64,000 bases of DNA from Onthophagus taurus (GCF_036711975.1 NC_091967.1:16740001-16804000), one strand, 5' to 3'. Positions 43,441-56,514 are shown, counted from the first letter of the stretch. Translations and numbers: made by a program. The notes: generated from the letters alone by a model not told the origin.

Positions 43441-45744
43441 CCCTCGGATGACGGATGCCTTGATAGCGACGCGCGAGTCGAATACCGGGTCAATTAGACC
43501 CACATCAAAATAATATTTTGTTAAGAAGGGAAAATAAAAAATGTACTAATACAAAATATTATAAACTAGTTTATTTATGTTGAAGAACAATCTATACATA
43601 GAATTTTAGTAGGTACTGTATGATTATGACATATAAAATTATTACATTGTTCACATTTTTTACTATATTTATTGTCGTTTCCCACACAAACATGACAACG
43701 TGATCGTTTTGAAGATGTTTGTGGAGTCTGATTCTTTCTTCTTATTGGTCTACCGTACGCTTCAAATGCTTGTGCTATGTGTTTATGTAACCCTGTTGCG
43801 TTGTTTTCGAATCGTTGTGCCCGTCGCTCAATATATTCTGTAACTAACTCTTTTGCTAAAATCTCAAGAAATATTTTTCGTTTATTTTTCATAGAACTTT
43901 TTGACTCCCATTCAGGGTTTTTGGTTATCCAAATAACCAATGCATTATAAGCTGCAATATCTATAAAATTTTGAAAGAGAGACATGGGCCAGCGTCTTGT
44001 GGATCGACGACATGTGTATTCTCTTAGTAATTTATCTAGTGTGTCTACACCACTTTTTGTCGAATTGTAGTACTTTATAATTTCAGGTTTGAAATTATTT
44101 TCGGAATTAGATATACTGAATTCATGATGTATACTTGAAAGTAAAACAACACATTTTCGTATCTTAGGTACATATGAGACTAAAGTCAACTTATTTGTGA
44201 ACAGAAATTGCGATGAATATTGTTCTCTATGATAAGTGCCAACAATAGATTTTGGAAGATCTTTTCTATTTTTGCGAATTGTGCCCACAAGAAAGCAACC
44301 ATTATCTAATAAATATTCCGCTAATATTATGCTCGTAAAAAAATTATCTGTGGTTATAACACGATTAGAATTCTTCCAAAAATCAGTTAGTTGTTTGACA
44401 ACGCGTTGGCCTTGATCCTTTTCAGGAATTTGTCCGATCTTACCCAGATAAATGTCGAAATTGCAACAGTAATATGTTTTGGCATCGCAAAGTGTCCATA
44501 TTTTTATACCATATTTCCCTGGTTTTGACGGCATATAAACTTTGAAGGGACACCGTCCCCGGTATGTAACTAGTTGTTCATCTACTGTACCTGTATTTGA
44601 TGCCTCGTAAGATTCCCGACAATTTGCCGCAAACATATCTGATACTTCCCGTATAGGTGCTAATTTATCCACTTTTTTTCTATCTTCCCGGGTTTCCGTA
44701 TTGTCAAATCTTATGAACCTCAGAATATCTTTGAATCTGTCACGTGCCATAACCACGGTATACATCTGCCTTGATAATACATTGTCTTTTCGCCATAAGT
44801 CGTTCCTGCTTTCACGAGATTCTCTAAATCTTCCGATGAGTAGTAGAAGACCTAGAACTGCATATATTTCTATGGAATCTACTTCTTTCCAAGAGTGAAA
44901 GTCAGTAGCGTAATGTGCATTGGCTCTTTGATTGGTGTGTGTAACAATGTTTGCAATGATACTATCGTCCATGAATAATTTGAAACATTCTTCTATAGAT
45001 TTTACATTTCGACTTTTATTTGTCAAAGAGCCACTTTGATGAACACTCTGTGGGCATTCAACAGATTTCGGAGCAATATATTTCCATGTACGATTACAAA
45101 TCGTTTCACTTCGGTTATCATTATCTTCTTCATCTGATTCCGACGCAGTAAATATATCCGCTTCACTATCTTGCATTTCCGGTTCCACATCGCTCATTGT
45201 GCTACATGATTCTTCCTCTGAAAACTCATCGTCTTCTTCATCTCTGGCAAAATCACTAAAATTCGTAGTGTTTTCCATGTTTTTACGCAGTTGAAGTAAA
45301 ATGCACTACACCTCTATCGGTTCACTCGCTTTCTGACTCAAATATACAAATAAAACTCGAATTAGGTAATGAGTCATGATACCCAGTTCCGCGCCATGCA
45401 TATGTGCAAAACCCCCGGCGCCAGATAAAAAAAGACGCCGCGACGCCGCCGCAGCGTTGGTGAACACGTTCGTCGTTTGAATAGTTACTACGTGTACTCA
45501 CAAAAAAGGCACTAAAAGTCATCAGTTTACAATGTAGACGAAGATTTTATTTAATCATTACAGAAACAATGAAATTGAAAAAAATGCAAAAATAAATGAT
45601 CACATTTCATAAGGAATTAAATTGGCATGAACTGACGTGCTCATTATTTTTTACCTGATACCGTTCAACCGACACACGTAAAATTTCTGGTAAGATTGCG
45701 CTGAAATCCCGGGTCACAATGACCCTGCCTTCGCCGGGCGAGGG
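43441..45744 (-). mobile_element. intact piggyBac transposon, 2.3 kb
   Basis: Flanked by TTAA at 43437-43440 and 45745-45748. Ends begin CCCTCG and end CGAGGG, with further similarity inside: each end has a GGGTCA...GACCC-type inverted motif (43487-43501 and 45711-45725). One full-length transposase frame fills the interior on the minus strand. The absence of any stop or frameshift, and the empty paralogous site next door, point to a fairly recent arrival. Confidence 0.95.
43575..45278 (-). CDS. piggyBac transposase, full length
   Basis: A 567-aa cut-and-paste transposase that excises and inserts DNA at TTAA. The N-terminus is acidic (residues 13-55). The catalytic Asp triad is complete: D233 in TVDEQLVTYRG, D311 in ITTDNFFTS, D412 in KSGVDTLD. 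The dimer and insertion domains between read through. The C-terminus (527-564) is the cysteine-rich domain CHVC-CEQC-CHNH-CIDC, which binds subterminal DNA. It starts at ATG 45278; a TTG- or GTG-led frame just upstream is unrelated. The ORF occupies 74% of the element, leaving about 465 bp at the transcription-start side. Nothing is missing, so it may still be active. Confidence 0.97.
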   Translation of the reverse strand: MENTTNFSDFARDEEDDEFSEEESCSTMSDVEPEMQDSEADIFTASESDEEDNDNRSETICNRTWKYIAPKSVECPQSVHQSGSLTNKSRNVKSIEECFKLFMDDSIIANIVTHTNQRANAHYATDFHSWKEVDSIEIYAVLGLLLLIGRFRESRESRNDLWRKDNVLSRQMYTVVMARDRFKDILRFIRFDNTETREDRKKVDKLAPIREVSDMFAANCRESYEASNTGTVDEQLVTYRGRCPFKVYMPSKPGKYGIKIWTLCDAKTYYCCNFDIYLGKIGQIPEKDQGQRVVKQLTDFWKNSNRVITTDNFFTSIILAEYLLDNGCFLVGTIRKNRKDLPKSIVGTYHREQYSSQFLFTNKLTLVSYVPKIRKCVVLLSSIHHEFSISNSENNFKPEIIKYYNSTKSGVDTLDKLLREYTCRRSTRRWPMSLFQNFIDIAAYNALVIWITKNPEWESKSSMKNKRKIFLEILAKELVTEYIERRAQRFENNATGLHKHIAQAFEAYGRPIRRKNQTPQTSSKRSRCHVCVGNDNKYSKKCEQCNNFICHNHTVPTKILCIDCSST

Positions 45745-45840
45745 TTAATTGGGTTAAAAGGCTGTATTTAACTCAAAATTGGTTTATCTAGGGAATTGTA
45801 AACAAGGTAAGTGGATTAAATCAAAAAAAATATTTTTAAT
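45745..45840. repeat. right part of the host repeat split by piggyBac
   Basis: From TTAATTGGGTTAAAAGGCTG to AAGGTAAGTGGATTAAAT, matching the uninterrupted copy at about 46107-46195. Confidence 0.85.
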
Positions 45841-45993
45841 TTATTTCTCTTAATTAGAATCGATTTCAATTAATTACAATTAACGAATTTGTTATGAATG
45901 CGAGATAATCGTAAAGAATTCGAATTGTTTTAAAATTAATAAAAATTAGGTTAGAATTGATAAAAAAATCGGAATCAAATTTTATTATTTTAA

Positions 45994-46195
45994 GGTTATC
46001 CAACTTGACTCGGTTACCATGGTGATTAAGATCCAAATGGCAAATATTGCAGTTGCTTGTCAAAATTGATGTTGAATTTAAGTTTTTTTTTTATGAAAAA
46101 CACAATTAATTGGATTTAAAGGTTGTATTTAATTCAAAATGGGTAAATGGATGAAATTATAAGCAAGGTAAGTGGATTAAATTAAAAAAAAAATT
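45994..46195. repeat. uninterrupted copy of the host repeat (empty piggyBac site)
   Basis: Carries both halves joined through a single TTAA (ACACAATTAATTGGATTT) where the first copy has the piggyBac. The two copies are direct repeats about 150 bp apart, roughly 85% alike. Confidence 0.85.
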
Positions 46196-46239
46196 TTTAG
46201 ATCAATTAAAATGTACAAGACTTTAGACTTTTTTTTTAC

Positions 46240-46305
46240 AATTAAAACTAGAACTAACGCTAGAGCTAGAACTAAAAAGTTTTAGGTTTAGCCCGGCGTC
46301 TTACA
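46240..46305. repeat. half copy of the CTAGTTCTAG hairpin repeat
   Basis: AAAACTAGAACTAACGCTAG, then AGCTAGAACTAAAAAG and TTTAGGTTTAGCC, one arm only. Confidence 0.6.
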
Positions 46306-46997
46306 CAAAATGGTTCATAGTTTCGGCCCAAGAACCTATCCCTACGCAACTCCGCACGTCGTTGTTTTGCGCCAAGAGCCCTCAGATGTGCAGTAGTACT
46401 AGTCATAAAACAGTTGGTCACCATCCGTCGTAAGTTCGGGACAGAAAAATCTTTTATTGAGCAGAGAATATCGTTCCAGCTTTCTCAGTTGAAAGTGTTC
46501 CTCACATCTAAAGTCATTAAGATGAGAATCGGTTAAAATGATTATTTATTAGTTGTGCCTCAGTTAAATATCTGGCAACCTGGATACTTTTTCCTAATCT
46601 GTTTTATCAGTAGCTTCACAGTCGTCTTGAACATATATAATGGCTTAATTACTCCATGATGAAGGAAAAGTGTAGGGTTTTATTTATTTATTATTTGTTG
46701 GTAATGAAGAATAACTTTTCTCTAATTTGACCTGCATTGTAACAAAGTGCATAATTCGATACTGAGAGCAGCCTTACTCTGTTTTATGGCTTGGTCCCTA
46801 AAACCATATGTTGTATAGTCAAGGATAAGAATCAAATCTGAGAGCAGCTACACTCTCAAATTTAGGCTTTGTCCAAAGTGTCCTCTTGTTTTAATTAAGA
46901 CTTTAATTTAAGTTGATATAAAATATATGAATATAATGAAATTAAGAATGTAGTTGTTAATTAAAAGATAATTGAAGCTTTATTATTTATTTTTGTT
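46306..46997. other. spacer downstream of ERGIC2
   Basis: A doubled phrase, GAGAGCAGC(C/T)(T/A)ACTCT, occurs near 46764 and 46840, but no gene or element is recognised. The ERGIC2 poly(A) word (AATAAA, minus strand, about 46985-46990) lies just beyond the stop. Confidence 0.4.
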
Positions 46998-49900
46998 TTA
47001 TGTAACTAAAGGTACAACATCAGGGATATTATTTTTCACTTTTTCATCAACAATAATTTTATATTTTTCCAATGTTGCCACATTCTCATTCTTCTTCATC
47101 CATTTGCATAGGAAGAAATTTCCCATTAATTGAATTACACTATTTATAATACCTGTTGGCAATCACAGTTTAGAAAGATTTAAATAAAAATCAAACTTGA
47201 AATTTCAAATCGTTACCTGAACACACATAAATTCCACCAATCATGGAACATAATTTCGCTAAAAACATTCCAACATGTTCTCTTTCCTGAATAACGTGTA
47301 CTTTTAAGGCGGAAACGTCGTATTTAAAGAAAATCCCAGGCATTCCGTGACTTCCTTTATCATGGTTTATTGGACGCGATAATTCTTTAACACTGTATTG
47401 ACACGTTTCAGTTGATGTTAAAAATGTTTTGACACTAGTTGGTACAACTTCGATAAAGTATTGATACAAGGTCATACCTTAATAACAAATTAAACAATAT
47501 AAAAATAATGTAAAATTTTACATAAATATAATCATATATAATCAAGAGGCAAGAAGAAAAAGTTGAGGTTGAGGGAGGCAGCAAAAATTAAGGAGATAAG
47601 ATGGGAAGAGGATGTGTGGAGGTATTCGAAGAAGTTGAAGAAACGATATATGGATGGCGGAATGGATTAGTCAATTTATGAATTTGTTGGGAAGGGTAGA
47701 AGATAGGCAGGCGGTCGAGGAGGGGAAAGACACCGGGGGAGGATGGGGTACAGAACGAGGCATAGTTGGAGGCGACAGGAGAGGTGAAAGGGAAGCTGTT
47801 AGAGACGTTGGATTTTCGAAGAAGGGAAGTAAGAGAGCAGTGGAGAGCTATAGGGGAATCAGCCTACTCAACTCCTCATACCAGATTTATGCGAAGATAG
47901 TGCTGGGAAGATTGGAAGAAGAGATTGAGATGGGAGGAATGTTATCGGATGGACAGGCAGGTTTTAGGAAGGATACAGGGGCGATCGATAAGGTTTACTT
48001 AAAACATCTGCTGGATAGAGAGTTGGATAAAAAGGGAGGGAAGTTGTATGCCCTATTCATAGATTTGAAGGCGGCATTGGATAAGGTGGATAGGGGGAAG
48101 TTAGTGGATAGTCATTAAATTCTCTGTAAAAAAGTGTCCATATAATGTCTGGGTTATAATACTCCATCTATAATAATAACCAAGATAATTGCACTTGCTG
48201 GTTTTACGATATTTTCAATTTTGGCCTCTAGCGGAAAAACAAAAGACGATAGCGCTTTGAGGTTTTTGGCATTAGCAGTTTCTCGAAAAACGAGGTCATG
48301 ACATATAAGCTACTTTTTTTCTAACTCTTATAGATTCCGAGATAGCCTATTTGGACATCGAATTTGAACCATCCTGTACATGAGTGCATTGCTGGAAAAT
48401 ATTTTCGCATATACGGAGTGGTCCAAAAAAGTGTGACACAAAATATATTTTTTTTAAATGGAACACCCGTAACTCAATAAACATTTGTTTTCCATGGCAC
48501 ACTAGGTTAATATCGATATATGTGAGCATTTTGCAAAAAAAACCCTAATTATTTGCCAAACTATTAATGTTAGGTATAGGACATATAGGGTATAAAAGAT
48601 GTAAAATGAGACTTCGAAGACGACTAAGAAATAAAATATGGGCGGTGCCATTTAAAAAAATTAAGTTATGGTATTTCTAAATTTCGAAAAGTTAACGTGT
48701 TATAGTAAAGTGACCAAACAATGTAGACAGCCGTTCTCAGCACCAAAACATACTCCATCATGTTGCTTAAGCATGTTCTGAATCCTAAATTGATATCCCA
48801 AAAATCAAGTGTTTTCTGATTTTTTGAATAAATGTCTGCTGGAGCAGATTTTTTTAGAAAAATTCGAATAATTCGAGAACGATCGAATCAAATTGCAAAA
48901 AGTAAAGTTTTTCATAAACCTTGAAAACAGACAAATCCAAATATGTCAAAAAATACAATTTGTGTCGTCACACTTTTTTGACCAGCCCCTATATGCGAAA
49001 TTATTTTCTAGAAATACACTCATATATATAGTACAAGTGTGCGTTTGAAAGAAATTCCTAACTTAGTTGGTATAGGAGCAATGACACACTGTTGCAGGAC
49101 CATGTATAATGGAAAACATTGTAAACTTTTAGTTGACAACAAAAACTCTTACATAACAAAATAAAAATCAGTAATATTTGTTAAAATTGAATTTTTAACT
49201 TACTATCTTTAGCAATCGTTTCATCACCTTCTAAGGGATGAACAATACCAGGACTAGAATCGCCAAAACTAAAACGATTTATTCTATGTGTAAAATTGTA
49301 ATCTCTCTCTGAGATAAAGGCACTGATGTGAATGTGTCCTCGAGGTAAATTTAAACTTTTTCCAGCTGTTATATGGAAATTTCCTGATACTTTATTAAGA
49401 ATTAAAGAGCCATAAATACGGCATGCATCATGTGGTCGATTAGGTTTGTCCTCTCTTGGAGGAAGGCTTCCAGAATTTGACATATAACGACTTTTCCATA
49501 ATACATCCTATAACAAATTTATTAAGTTAAATATAATGAGAACACAACATAAAAAAACAACACACCTTAACTGCATGATATTCTTCTCTTAAATAAGAAT
49601 TAAAATGTTGTTCATTATCAAATTGCCTTCTTTGATTAGGTGATAATTCAAACCATGTGTCTTCTTCTTCTAATGAACCAAATTTAAAGGCGTTTTGGTT
49701 TGTTGAGTCAAGAATATCGGCTCCAATACCTAATTAAAACTAGCATAACTTATAAAATTTCTATTTTTACAATACAATTACTATAATTTAAAAGAATTTT
49801 ATTCAACTTACTCGAACAAGGCATAGCTACCGTCATATCTATGTTAATTTTTAATTTAGCATTTATATCTGTGTCCGGAGAGAATTTAAACATAAATTTA

Positions 49901-50128
49901 CTGTTCATATAATAAGAAGTTTCCGTGTATATTAACCAAAGGATAAGAATAAAAGTAATTACTGAAACTAATAAAAAATGTGATAAAAATGTAATTTAAC
50001 TTCATTTTTGTAGACTTACATGTGCCCCCAACAGATGATTTTTGCTTAAAACTTTCTTGAACTTTTGGAAAGAAGTCCAATTGTTTAATTTTTTCCACCT
50101 TTGATCCCCTATGTCTGAGCATGTTCAT
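46998..50128 (-). CDS. ERGIC2: ER-Golgi intermediate compartment protein 2
   Basis: ERGIC2 forms complexes with ERGIC1/ERGIC3 cycling between ER and early Golgi as cargo receptors. Six exons on the minus strand: 50128-50020, 49967-49812, 49729-49566, 49507-49204, 47477-47217 and 47152-46998. They total 1149 bases (382 aa) with all phases consistent. A cytosolic N-terminus (KQLDFFPKVQESF) leads to a membrane span around residues 37-53 (ITFILILWLIY). A long lumenal domain follows with INIDMTVAMPC, ACRIYGSLILNKVSGNFHIT and NFTHRINRFSFGD. YFIEVVPT, INHDKGSHGMPGIFFKYDVS and a second hydrophobic segment (LCSMIGGIYVCSG) end the conserved part. Intron 4 (1.7 kb) carries a LINE piece and a MITE; the others are short. 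No damage seen. Confidence 0.94.
47560..48118 (+). mobile_element. LINE reverse transcriptase fragment in ERGIC2 intron 4
   Basis: An open frame of about 150 codons, antisense to ERGIC2, with SYRGISLLNSSYQIYAKIVL, DGQAGFRK and LYALFIDLKAALDKVDRGKL. These are reverse transcriptase motifs up to the first catalytic block (FIDLKAA). The second catalytic block (YADD) is absent. The base composition is much richer in G than its surroundings, which suggests a young insert. Confidence 0.8.
48375..49030. mobile_element. MITE with about 75-bp inverted ends in ERGIC2 intron 4
   Basis: Left end ATGAGTGCATTGCTGGAAAA then TTTCGCATATACGGAGTGGT and CCAAAAAAGTGTGACAC. The right end mirrors this with GTCACACTTTTTTGACCAGC and CCCTATATGCGAAATTATTT. 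The core GGTCAAAAAAGTGTGAC resembles Tc1/mariner ends. There is no transposase in about 650 bp. Confidence 0.75.
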
Positions 50129-51423
50129 TGTTTATTCTTAATCGTTTTAAAAAATGAGGGTCATTCAACCTAGAAACTAATTATTAATACAAAGAGAACA
50201 ATAAAATACAACTTTGAAATCTATTTCCTGGGATATTTAACAATTAAGAATTAATTACTTACGTTTATTAAAAAAAGACTTATTTAAAAGGAATTTTTTA
50301 ATTAAAACTTTCCGCAGAAAAACGTACTTTACTATTTTCTCCACGTAAAAAATACCCACGTCTATTGTTGCTATTATTGACTGAATTTTAAAGGTTATGT
50401 TACCCTAATGACAGTGATATGTCAAAGTGACAGTTAAATTATAGGTCAACTTCACTTCATTATGTTGTTAAAGTTTTTCTGTGAATTTATTTATTTTTAT
50501 TGATTAAAATGAAATAAAAGTTTAAGGTATAAATAATTAATTAAATTGAAACAAAACTATAAATTAAATTAACATTACAAAGTATTTTTTTTTAGTCGCT
50601 AGATGGCACGAATTCTTTTATATTTAAATTTAAATAACATATCATTTTAATATCAATAATATATTAATGTAAATTAATTTTCCAGATATAATAAATCAAT
50701 CCAAAACAATATATTATCATAGTGTCACCTTTAACGATTATTGATATATCACCCAGAGAAATAATGACTCTATTATCATGAATTATTAGGTCAGCCACGA
50801 AAATAAATCTTCGTCAATTATTGTAAAATAATGCCTTGTATCACTTAACCCTACAACATATTTTTTTTATTTCTATCATCTCTAAAATAGCAAAATAAGC
50901 CCTTTAAAGTGGTAAAAAGAGATCCCGATGTGGGGTTGTTTATGTGAAGATATATGAGAGTTTAAAAGCATGTAACTTAGCCATTCGTTAAATGGAGATA
51001 TATCGAGGTTGTGTGTTGTAAAAATGTATTGAATGAAGAAAAAGCTTTTGATTAATGATTTCTAGTTGAGTTAAAGAGGAAAATAGAAAATTAACTGGTA
51101 ATAACAGTATTAAGTTAATAAAATTGATGAGAAAGTACGAAATGATTTATATTAAAAATTATATTATTAAAATATCAATAATTATTAAAAATTTATTAAA
51201 AAAATATAAAAAAAAATTTAATATTGACGTTTTTGAGGTATTGGTGTATGTTGGGTTGCCTAAAATTAAAAATATTTATTACAAAGAAATTGATGAAATC
51301 AATGCTGAAAGAATCTAATCGGACTGTTACATCCTTTGTTCTTTTGTAATTCAGGAAATGACGTCAGTATTGGACCAATTCGTCCAATACGTGTTACGCT
51401 TACTCTGTTTTAATTGTAATTCA
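50129..51423. other. ERGIC2 upstream region and AT-rich spacer
   Basis: Very AT-rich. A 64-codon frame at 51124 is almost all Ile, Lys and Asn and is composition-driven. ATTGGACCAATTCGTCCAAT at 51374-51393 is a near-palindrome. Confidence 0.4.
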
Positions 51424-51605
51424 GTGCTAGATTGCTTTATATTTTTATTGAACTAGAGCTAACACTAAACCTAGAAAGCAAGAAACCTTTCTAAAGGCGA
51501 CTAAATCCGAATGATTGTAGTTGTAGGTCTAGAGTTAGTTCTAGTTTTAATTATTATTCAGTGCTAGATATTTATTCTATATTTTTATTAAACTAAAACT
51601 AGGTA
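51424..51605. repeat. hairpin repeat, CTAGTTCTAG family
   Basis: Arms: ATTCAGTGCTAGAT and TTGAACTAGAGCTAACACTA, then GGCGACTAAATCCGAATGAT, TAGGTCTAGAGTTAGTTCTA and a second ATTCAGTGCTAGAT with TTTTTATTAAACTAAAACTA. The same layout as 40770-40965. Confidence 0.8.
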
Positions 51606-54600
51606 TTTAACTAGTGGTAAAGGTATCGTTTATTAGAATTTTTGTTCATATTTCTTAAAAGTTGATTTGTAATTGTAGAAATCACTTCTACTTTGAAAAC
51701 GGGCCTGGATTACTATCTGCTGCTCGTCCATATATCCTACGCAATGAGCTAATTTACATAATCTTTCAAACTGGATATGTTCAGCCACTCTTCTGAACAT
51801 ATTGGTATCTGAAAGAGAATCAAAATTAAAATTTAGACTTGTGGCTTTTCTGATATGCATTATACAATTTCCTTTAAACCTAGATTTCTTTTATTTCAGG
51901 ATGAAAATACTGAATTTGAAAGAGGAAGTGTATTGGAGACTAGAAGTGTTTTGGAAAATTAAGGCGTTGCAGAGAATGTACAAGAAGATATTGAAGAAAC
52001 AGCTACCAAAGCGCAGGAAGTAACTGCCCCTACGCCTCGGACAATCAGTTTTAGGCATTTTAAGAACTGCGGTTGCAAATAGTGCCGTTAAGACAGATGG
52101 ATGGTACGTATATGAACAACATGTGGCTCATAAATTAAGAGTGCAGAATATAGTAGAACACTATATAAACAATTTATTTTTCAATGATGTCAACATTACA
52201 ATCACGTAGAATCGCCATACTCATCTTCAACCCAATTCTCTTCTTCTTCACCCTCTTCTTGTAATAGTTCCTACCAAATGTCTATTGCCCCTTTTACCAT
52301 CCTTGGATGAAACTTTATATTTTGGAATCAAATTAAAGGTAAGAAACTTTATTTAAAGACTGACCATAGTTAACTAATGTTTTACTGAAAATTTTAAATA
52401 AATTGAACCAAAAGAAAATATTGTAATCTTTAAAATGGTACAAATGAGGGAATTGTGTGTAATTTTAATTTTGAAAAAAAAAGATATTTAAAGAAACTAT
52501 TAATATTTAAATTTGTATCGATCGATAAAAGTGTTTCTAATTCAGGCCACACATTACGTTACACCTACGAAATGAGCTACATTCTATTGTAGTTGGTGTA
52601 ACGCGAGGATCTCTTAGCTTTTAACAATCTTATTGATTGAAATAACCTCTATGAGTTATTTAAACGTCAAACAGTCTATCGATCGTTCACCAAACCGAAT
52701 GAAACCATAAATTTTTTTAGCAAACAGTATTTTTCTATATGAATATCGACGCCAAATAATTTTGAAAAAATTTTTTTTTTTCATAGCCGAGAGTTGGTTT
52801 TCATTCAGAATTTGATTACTAAATGGGCTTTAGTAATTGACGCACCATCCATTCGCAGTTTGCTTGCATAATTAACACTACAAGTAGTTCATTTCCATGT
52901 AGTAGGTGCTTCAATTGAGCTTCGCTCGCTTTCTAAATTAATGTTGTAAATGAATTTTATTTAAAAAAATTCTTGGAAAATTTATATATTGTTTTATAAA
53001 AATTATGTATTAAGTAAGGTAAATAAGTACTCTTCATTTAAATTTGAATTAAAACAATAAAAATACAACAAAAACAAAGAAAAGCAAGCGCAAATTATTC
53101 AGCAGAGTAATTTAAGACCTCGAAAGCTTTTTTAGACTAACCCCTCGGAAAGTTTAAATATGTAAATTTCGAATCATTTTTTGTACTAGTTATAATCCCT
53201 ACTTTTAAACCCCTTCGGAGTAACTCGAGTTCTATACAGAAAAAAACCGCGGATCTGGATGAGAATTTTTTCCTGGAGTGGTGTTTCTAAAGAAAAATCA
53301 AACTTGTTCTATATTTTCTTGAAATGAGTAATTTTTAAGCATCCCTCTTGGGAAATCATACTTAAAACTTTCCTTTGAATGTCTTTTAAGAACTTTAGTT
53401 GAATCAATTTAAAGTAATAGATTGATAGTTGAACTAAGTTACAAGTTGAGAAAACGATCAATAAGATTTAACGATTTTATAATGTACGAGTTATAAATTT
53501 ATAAAGAAGCTATAATCTAACAATAAGTGTAAGAAAGGTGGTGTAGTATCATATAAAGTGTTGTTAAATTCATACTTTTGACGTTTAATTGATGTATAAA
53601 TAAGATTTGGACGTTATTATGTTTAATTAGTTCACTATAGAAGATTATTAGAGGTTATTTTAAAAAGTTATACTCCGCTAATCTAAAGTTTCATACATTG
53701 CACAAAAAATACACCATTTAACGTGAACTTTACTCTGAATTTATAGCTTTTTTTGTGTTGATTGATGTGAACCTAATGAAAATTCTCGATGTGATTCGTC
53801 CGAACGGGATTGTGAAATTGATGAGATAAATTTAAAAGGCGAGTAACAACGACTTACACAAAATTAATCAAGTTTTGATACGAATTCGTTTTAATTTTAT
53901 TACTTTAAAGCATACCATAACATGAAATTGGTACATGATTAAATTAATAATACGTCTTTGATATCAACAACAAAGGGCGGTGATCTTTACAACACATTTT
54001 AAAGGGTAGATTAGTTGACACGTTCAAAGGAACAGCTTAATCCCGGATATGGTGGTGGCATCCTTCTGTAAATAATTTATGATAGAACTTTGAGAGTTGC
54101 TCGTATCAGCGTGCGAGAAGGGAGTATACGAGAGACCATTCTAATCAATCTTATGACAAATTATTTATATAACGTCGATCATATTTCTTTTAAAGATGAT
54201 ACATTCCATCTATGTATTATTTCCCTCTTCTGGAAGAATATTATTAATTTTAACAGATTTTTGACACAAACTTTTCTACCATCTTATAGAAATAAGAACT
54301 TCAAATTGCACAATTCTTTTATTTAAAAGGACTATTTAAGAAGTTAAAAATGTATTAACTTATTGATTTTCTCTGTTTTCGACGAAATTGAAAGGACTGT
54401 TAATTTAAAGATTTCATTTATCCCCGTATTTGGTTCTCCATTCATTATGACCCTCGTTATCGTCTATTAATTTATGGTGCAGATTTCGGATGTGTCTATA
54501 AGTGCTGCCTAACAATTCCCACGGATAATTAACTTTCAAGCATTCCAGCTTTTCAAGAGGATAATCGATGGAAACTCAGCCACTCGATTGCTCCTTTCCC

Positions 54601-56514
54601 AACCCAGGTTCGTACCGATTGATTAATGAATTTGCCAAACGTGATGTGGGTCTGGCTTCCCTCTTTATCCAGACATTTCCTACCTCCATTGGGAGACACC
54701 GATCTCGTCCAAACCGTGTCTCAATAGTTGAGAGAGAATATAATTAGTGTTTTCTATACGAAATTAGTCGTATTTTGTAACTAAATCGGAATACTAAATA
54801 CTAAGACAACAAAGTTAGTTTCTCGTCAACGAAATTATCTGACCACCGCATACTATCGCTGCAATCTGAAGGGTTTCATCTGTAAAGGAAATTCAGATTG
54901 AAATCTATCAGTGATAGATTTCGTAGTAGTTCACCAAAGCGGAAGCTCCAAACACAGTTGTCCAAATAACCGTATTGAAATGCTAAATTAGAGATAATCG
55001 ACTTAATGAACTGTGGTTACGGAACACCATCTGGCGAATGCCAATAATTCAATAATTCATTATTAATAATTTAATTAAATTGAATTCCTATAATAAATTT
55101 GTCTGTGTAGTAGCGTTATGAACCACATCGACAGATAATCGACTTATAAATTTTTTATTTCATTTTTTTAGGATTCTCACGGTCAGAATTCGCGGTTCTC
55201 GAGTCATAAATTGAACATAATAAAGTTGTCAACGATGTCAGCTTCTAAAGTTTATTGTATACTATAGACCGTGATTTGTGTGTTCACGTTTTCTTATTTT
55301 CTTTTTGTTTGTACGAAGGTATTTATTCCTTATGGTTAGAATGTTTTTGACAAGCTAATTAACTATGTTTTATACCTAAATTAAACACATAATCATTCTA
55401 CGCCACCATTATTTAATTGTCTTTCAACACCCTTTCGCAATAAACCATTTTATTAAGATTGTGTTTACAGATTATGTATAATGAGCAAAATAAGATCACT
55501 TTAAAGCTCGTAATGCGAAGAATAGCTTTAAATGAAGCTTACTGAACTTGCGCAATGCTTCATATTTATTCAATGGAACAACTGACATTCCGATTTGCTT
55601 CAAAGCGTTGACATACATCTCACATCTGGTATGCATGGAGAAAGAAACACCCAAAGTTTAATACGGCTTATGATACATACTGTCAAAAATTGAAAAAAAC
55701 TTATTTCATTCTGAGTCGATCCTGCACGAACCAGATGTCAATTCATTATGACATTGTCAATTTCATTTTTTTCAAAATAAGGAATTAAAATATGAAAGCA
55801 AAACGAGGTTGACCCCAATTAATCTGACTTTCTAATTTTCACAGCACACTGTCATCTTTTGGCAGTGTAGAGCTTGTACAGCAACTTCTTAGTATTAAAA
55901 CACTGTAGGTCTACTTAACGATTTTACCAAACACCCTGCCGACAAGGAGAAAGGTTTGGCCACACACTGAGAGTTCTGAGTGAATTTTTTGCAAAAAATA
56001 TTTATCAAGGCACGGAAGAAGCTCATTGCAGAAAAGTTTGATATTTTCCTGGACTTCTTCATTCAGATTTATATCAAATAAGTGTGAAGAAATCTCTAGA
56101 TATCCTCTGCCAGCTTAGTTTTCTGTCCAGCAATGAAAGTATTTTAGTTCATTTTGATCTCAGGATCAATACGACATAGAGTGGATAGAGTGGAGACACA
56201 AAGTGCATTTCCATTGCAAAAACCATACACGAAAATTATATCAGCATATTCTTCAGTGCTATAAGCGTACATTTTGAGTATCTTCTTGTATGTAAGCTGA
56301 GTATGCAAACTGACATATTACAATGACAACTTTGTTTTCGTTGAATGTTTGATTTTACTGACTATTAATAAATTTGCTGCAGAAAACTTTAAAGTGTTAT
56401 AATTTCGTAAATAATTGAAATATGACATATGTTTATTAACATTTTTTTGGTAATTGGATTAGCTATCATATGTCAAAGTTTGATGGTGAGCTAATAAATC
56501 ACCCTGTATAATAT
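51606..56514. other. gene desert, nothing recognised
   Basis: Nearly 5 kb without a convincing exon, RNA gene or element. Short frames at 51633 (-), 51802 (+) and 54090 (+) show no family features. CTCTTCTTCTTCACC-type pyrimidine runs occur near 52228-52260. It could be a long intron of a gene lying mostly outside the window. Confidence 0.4.

Noticed and set aside
51124-51318. 64-codon Ile/Lys/Asn-rich frame
   Set aside because: Composition expected from AT-rich DNA; no conserved words.
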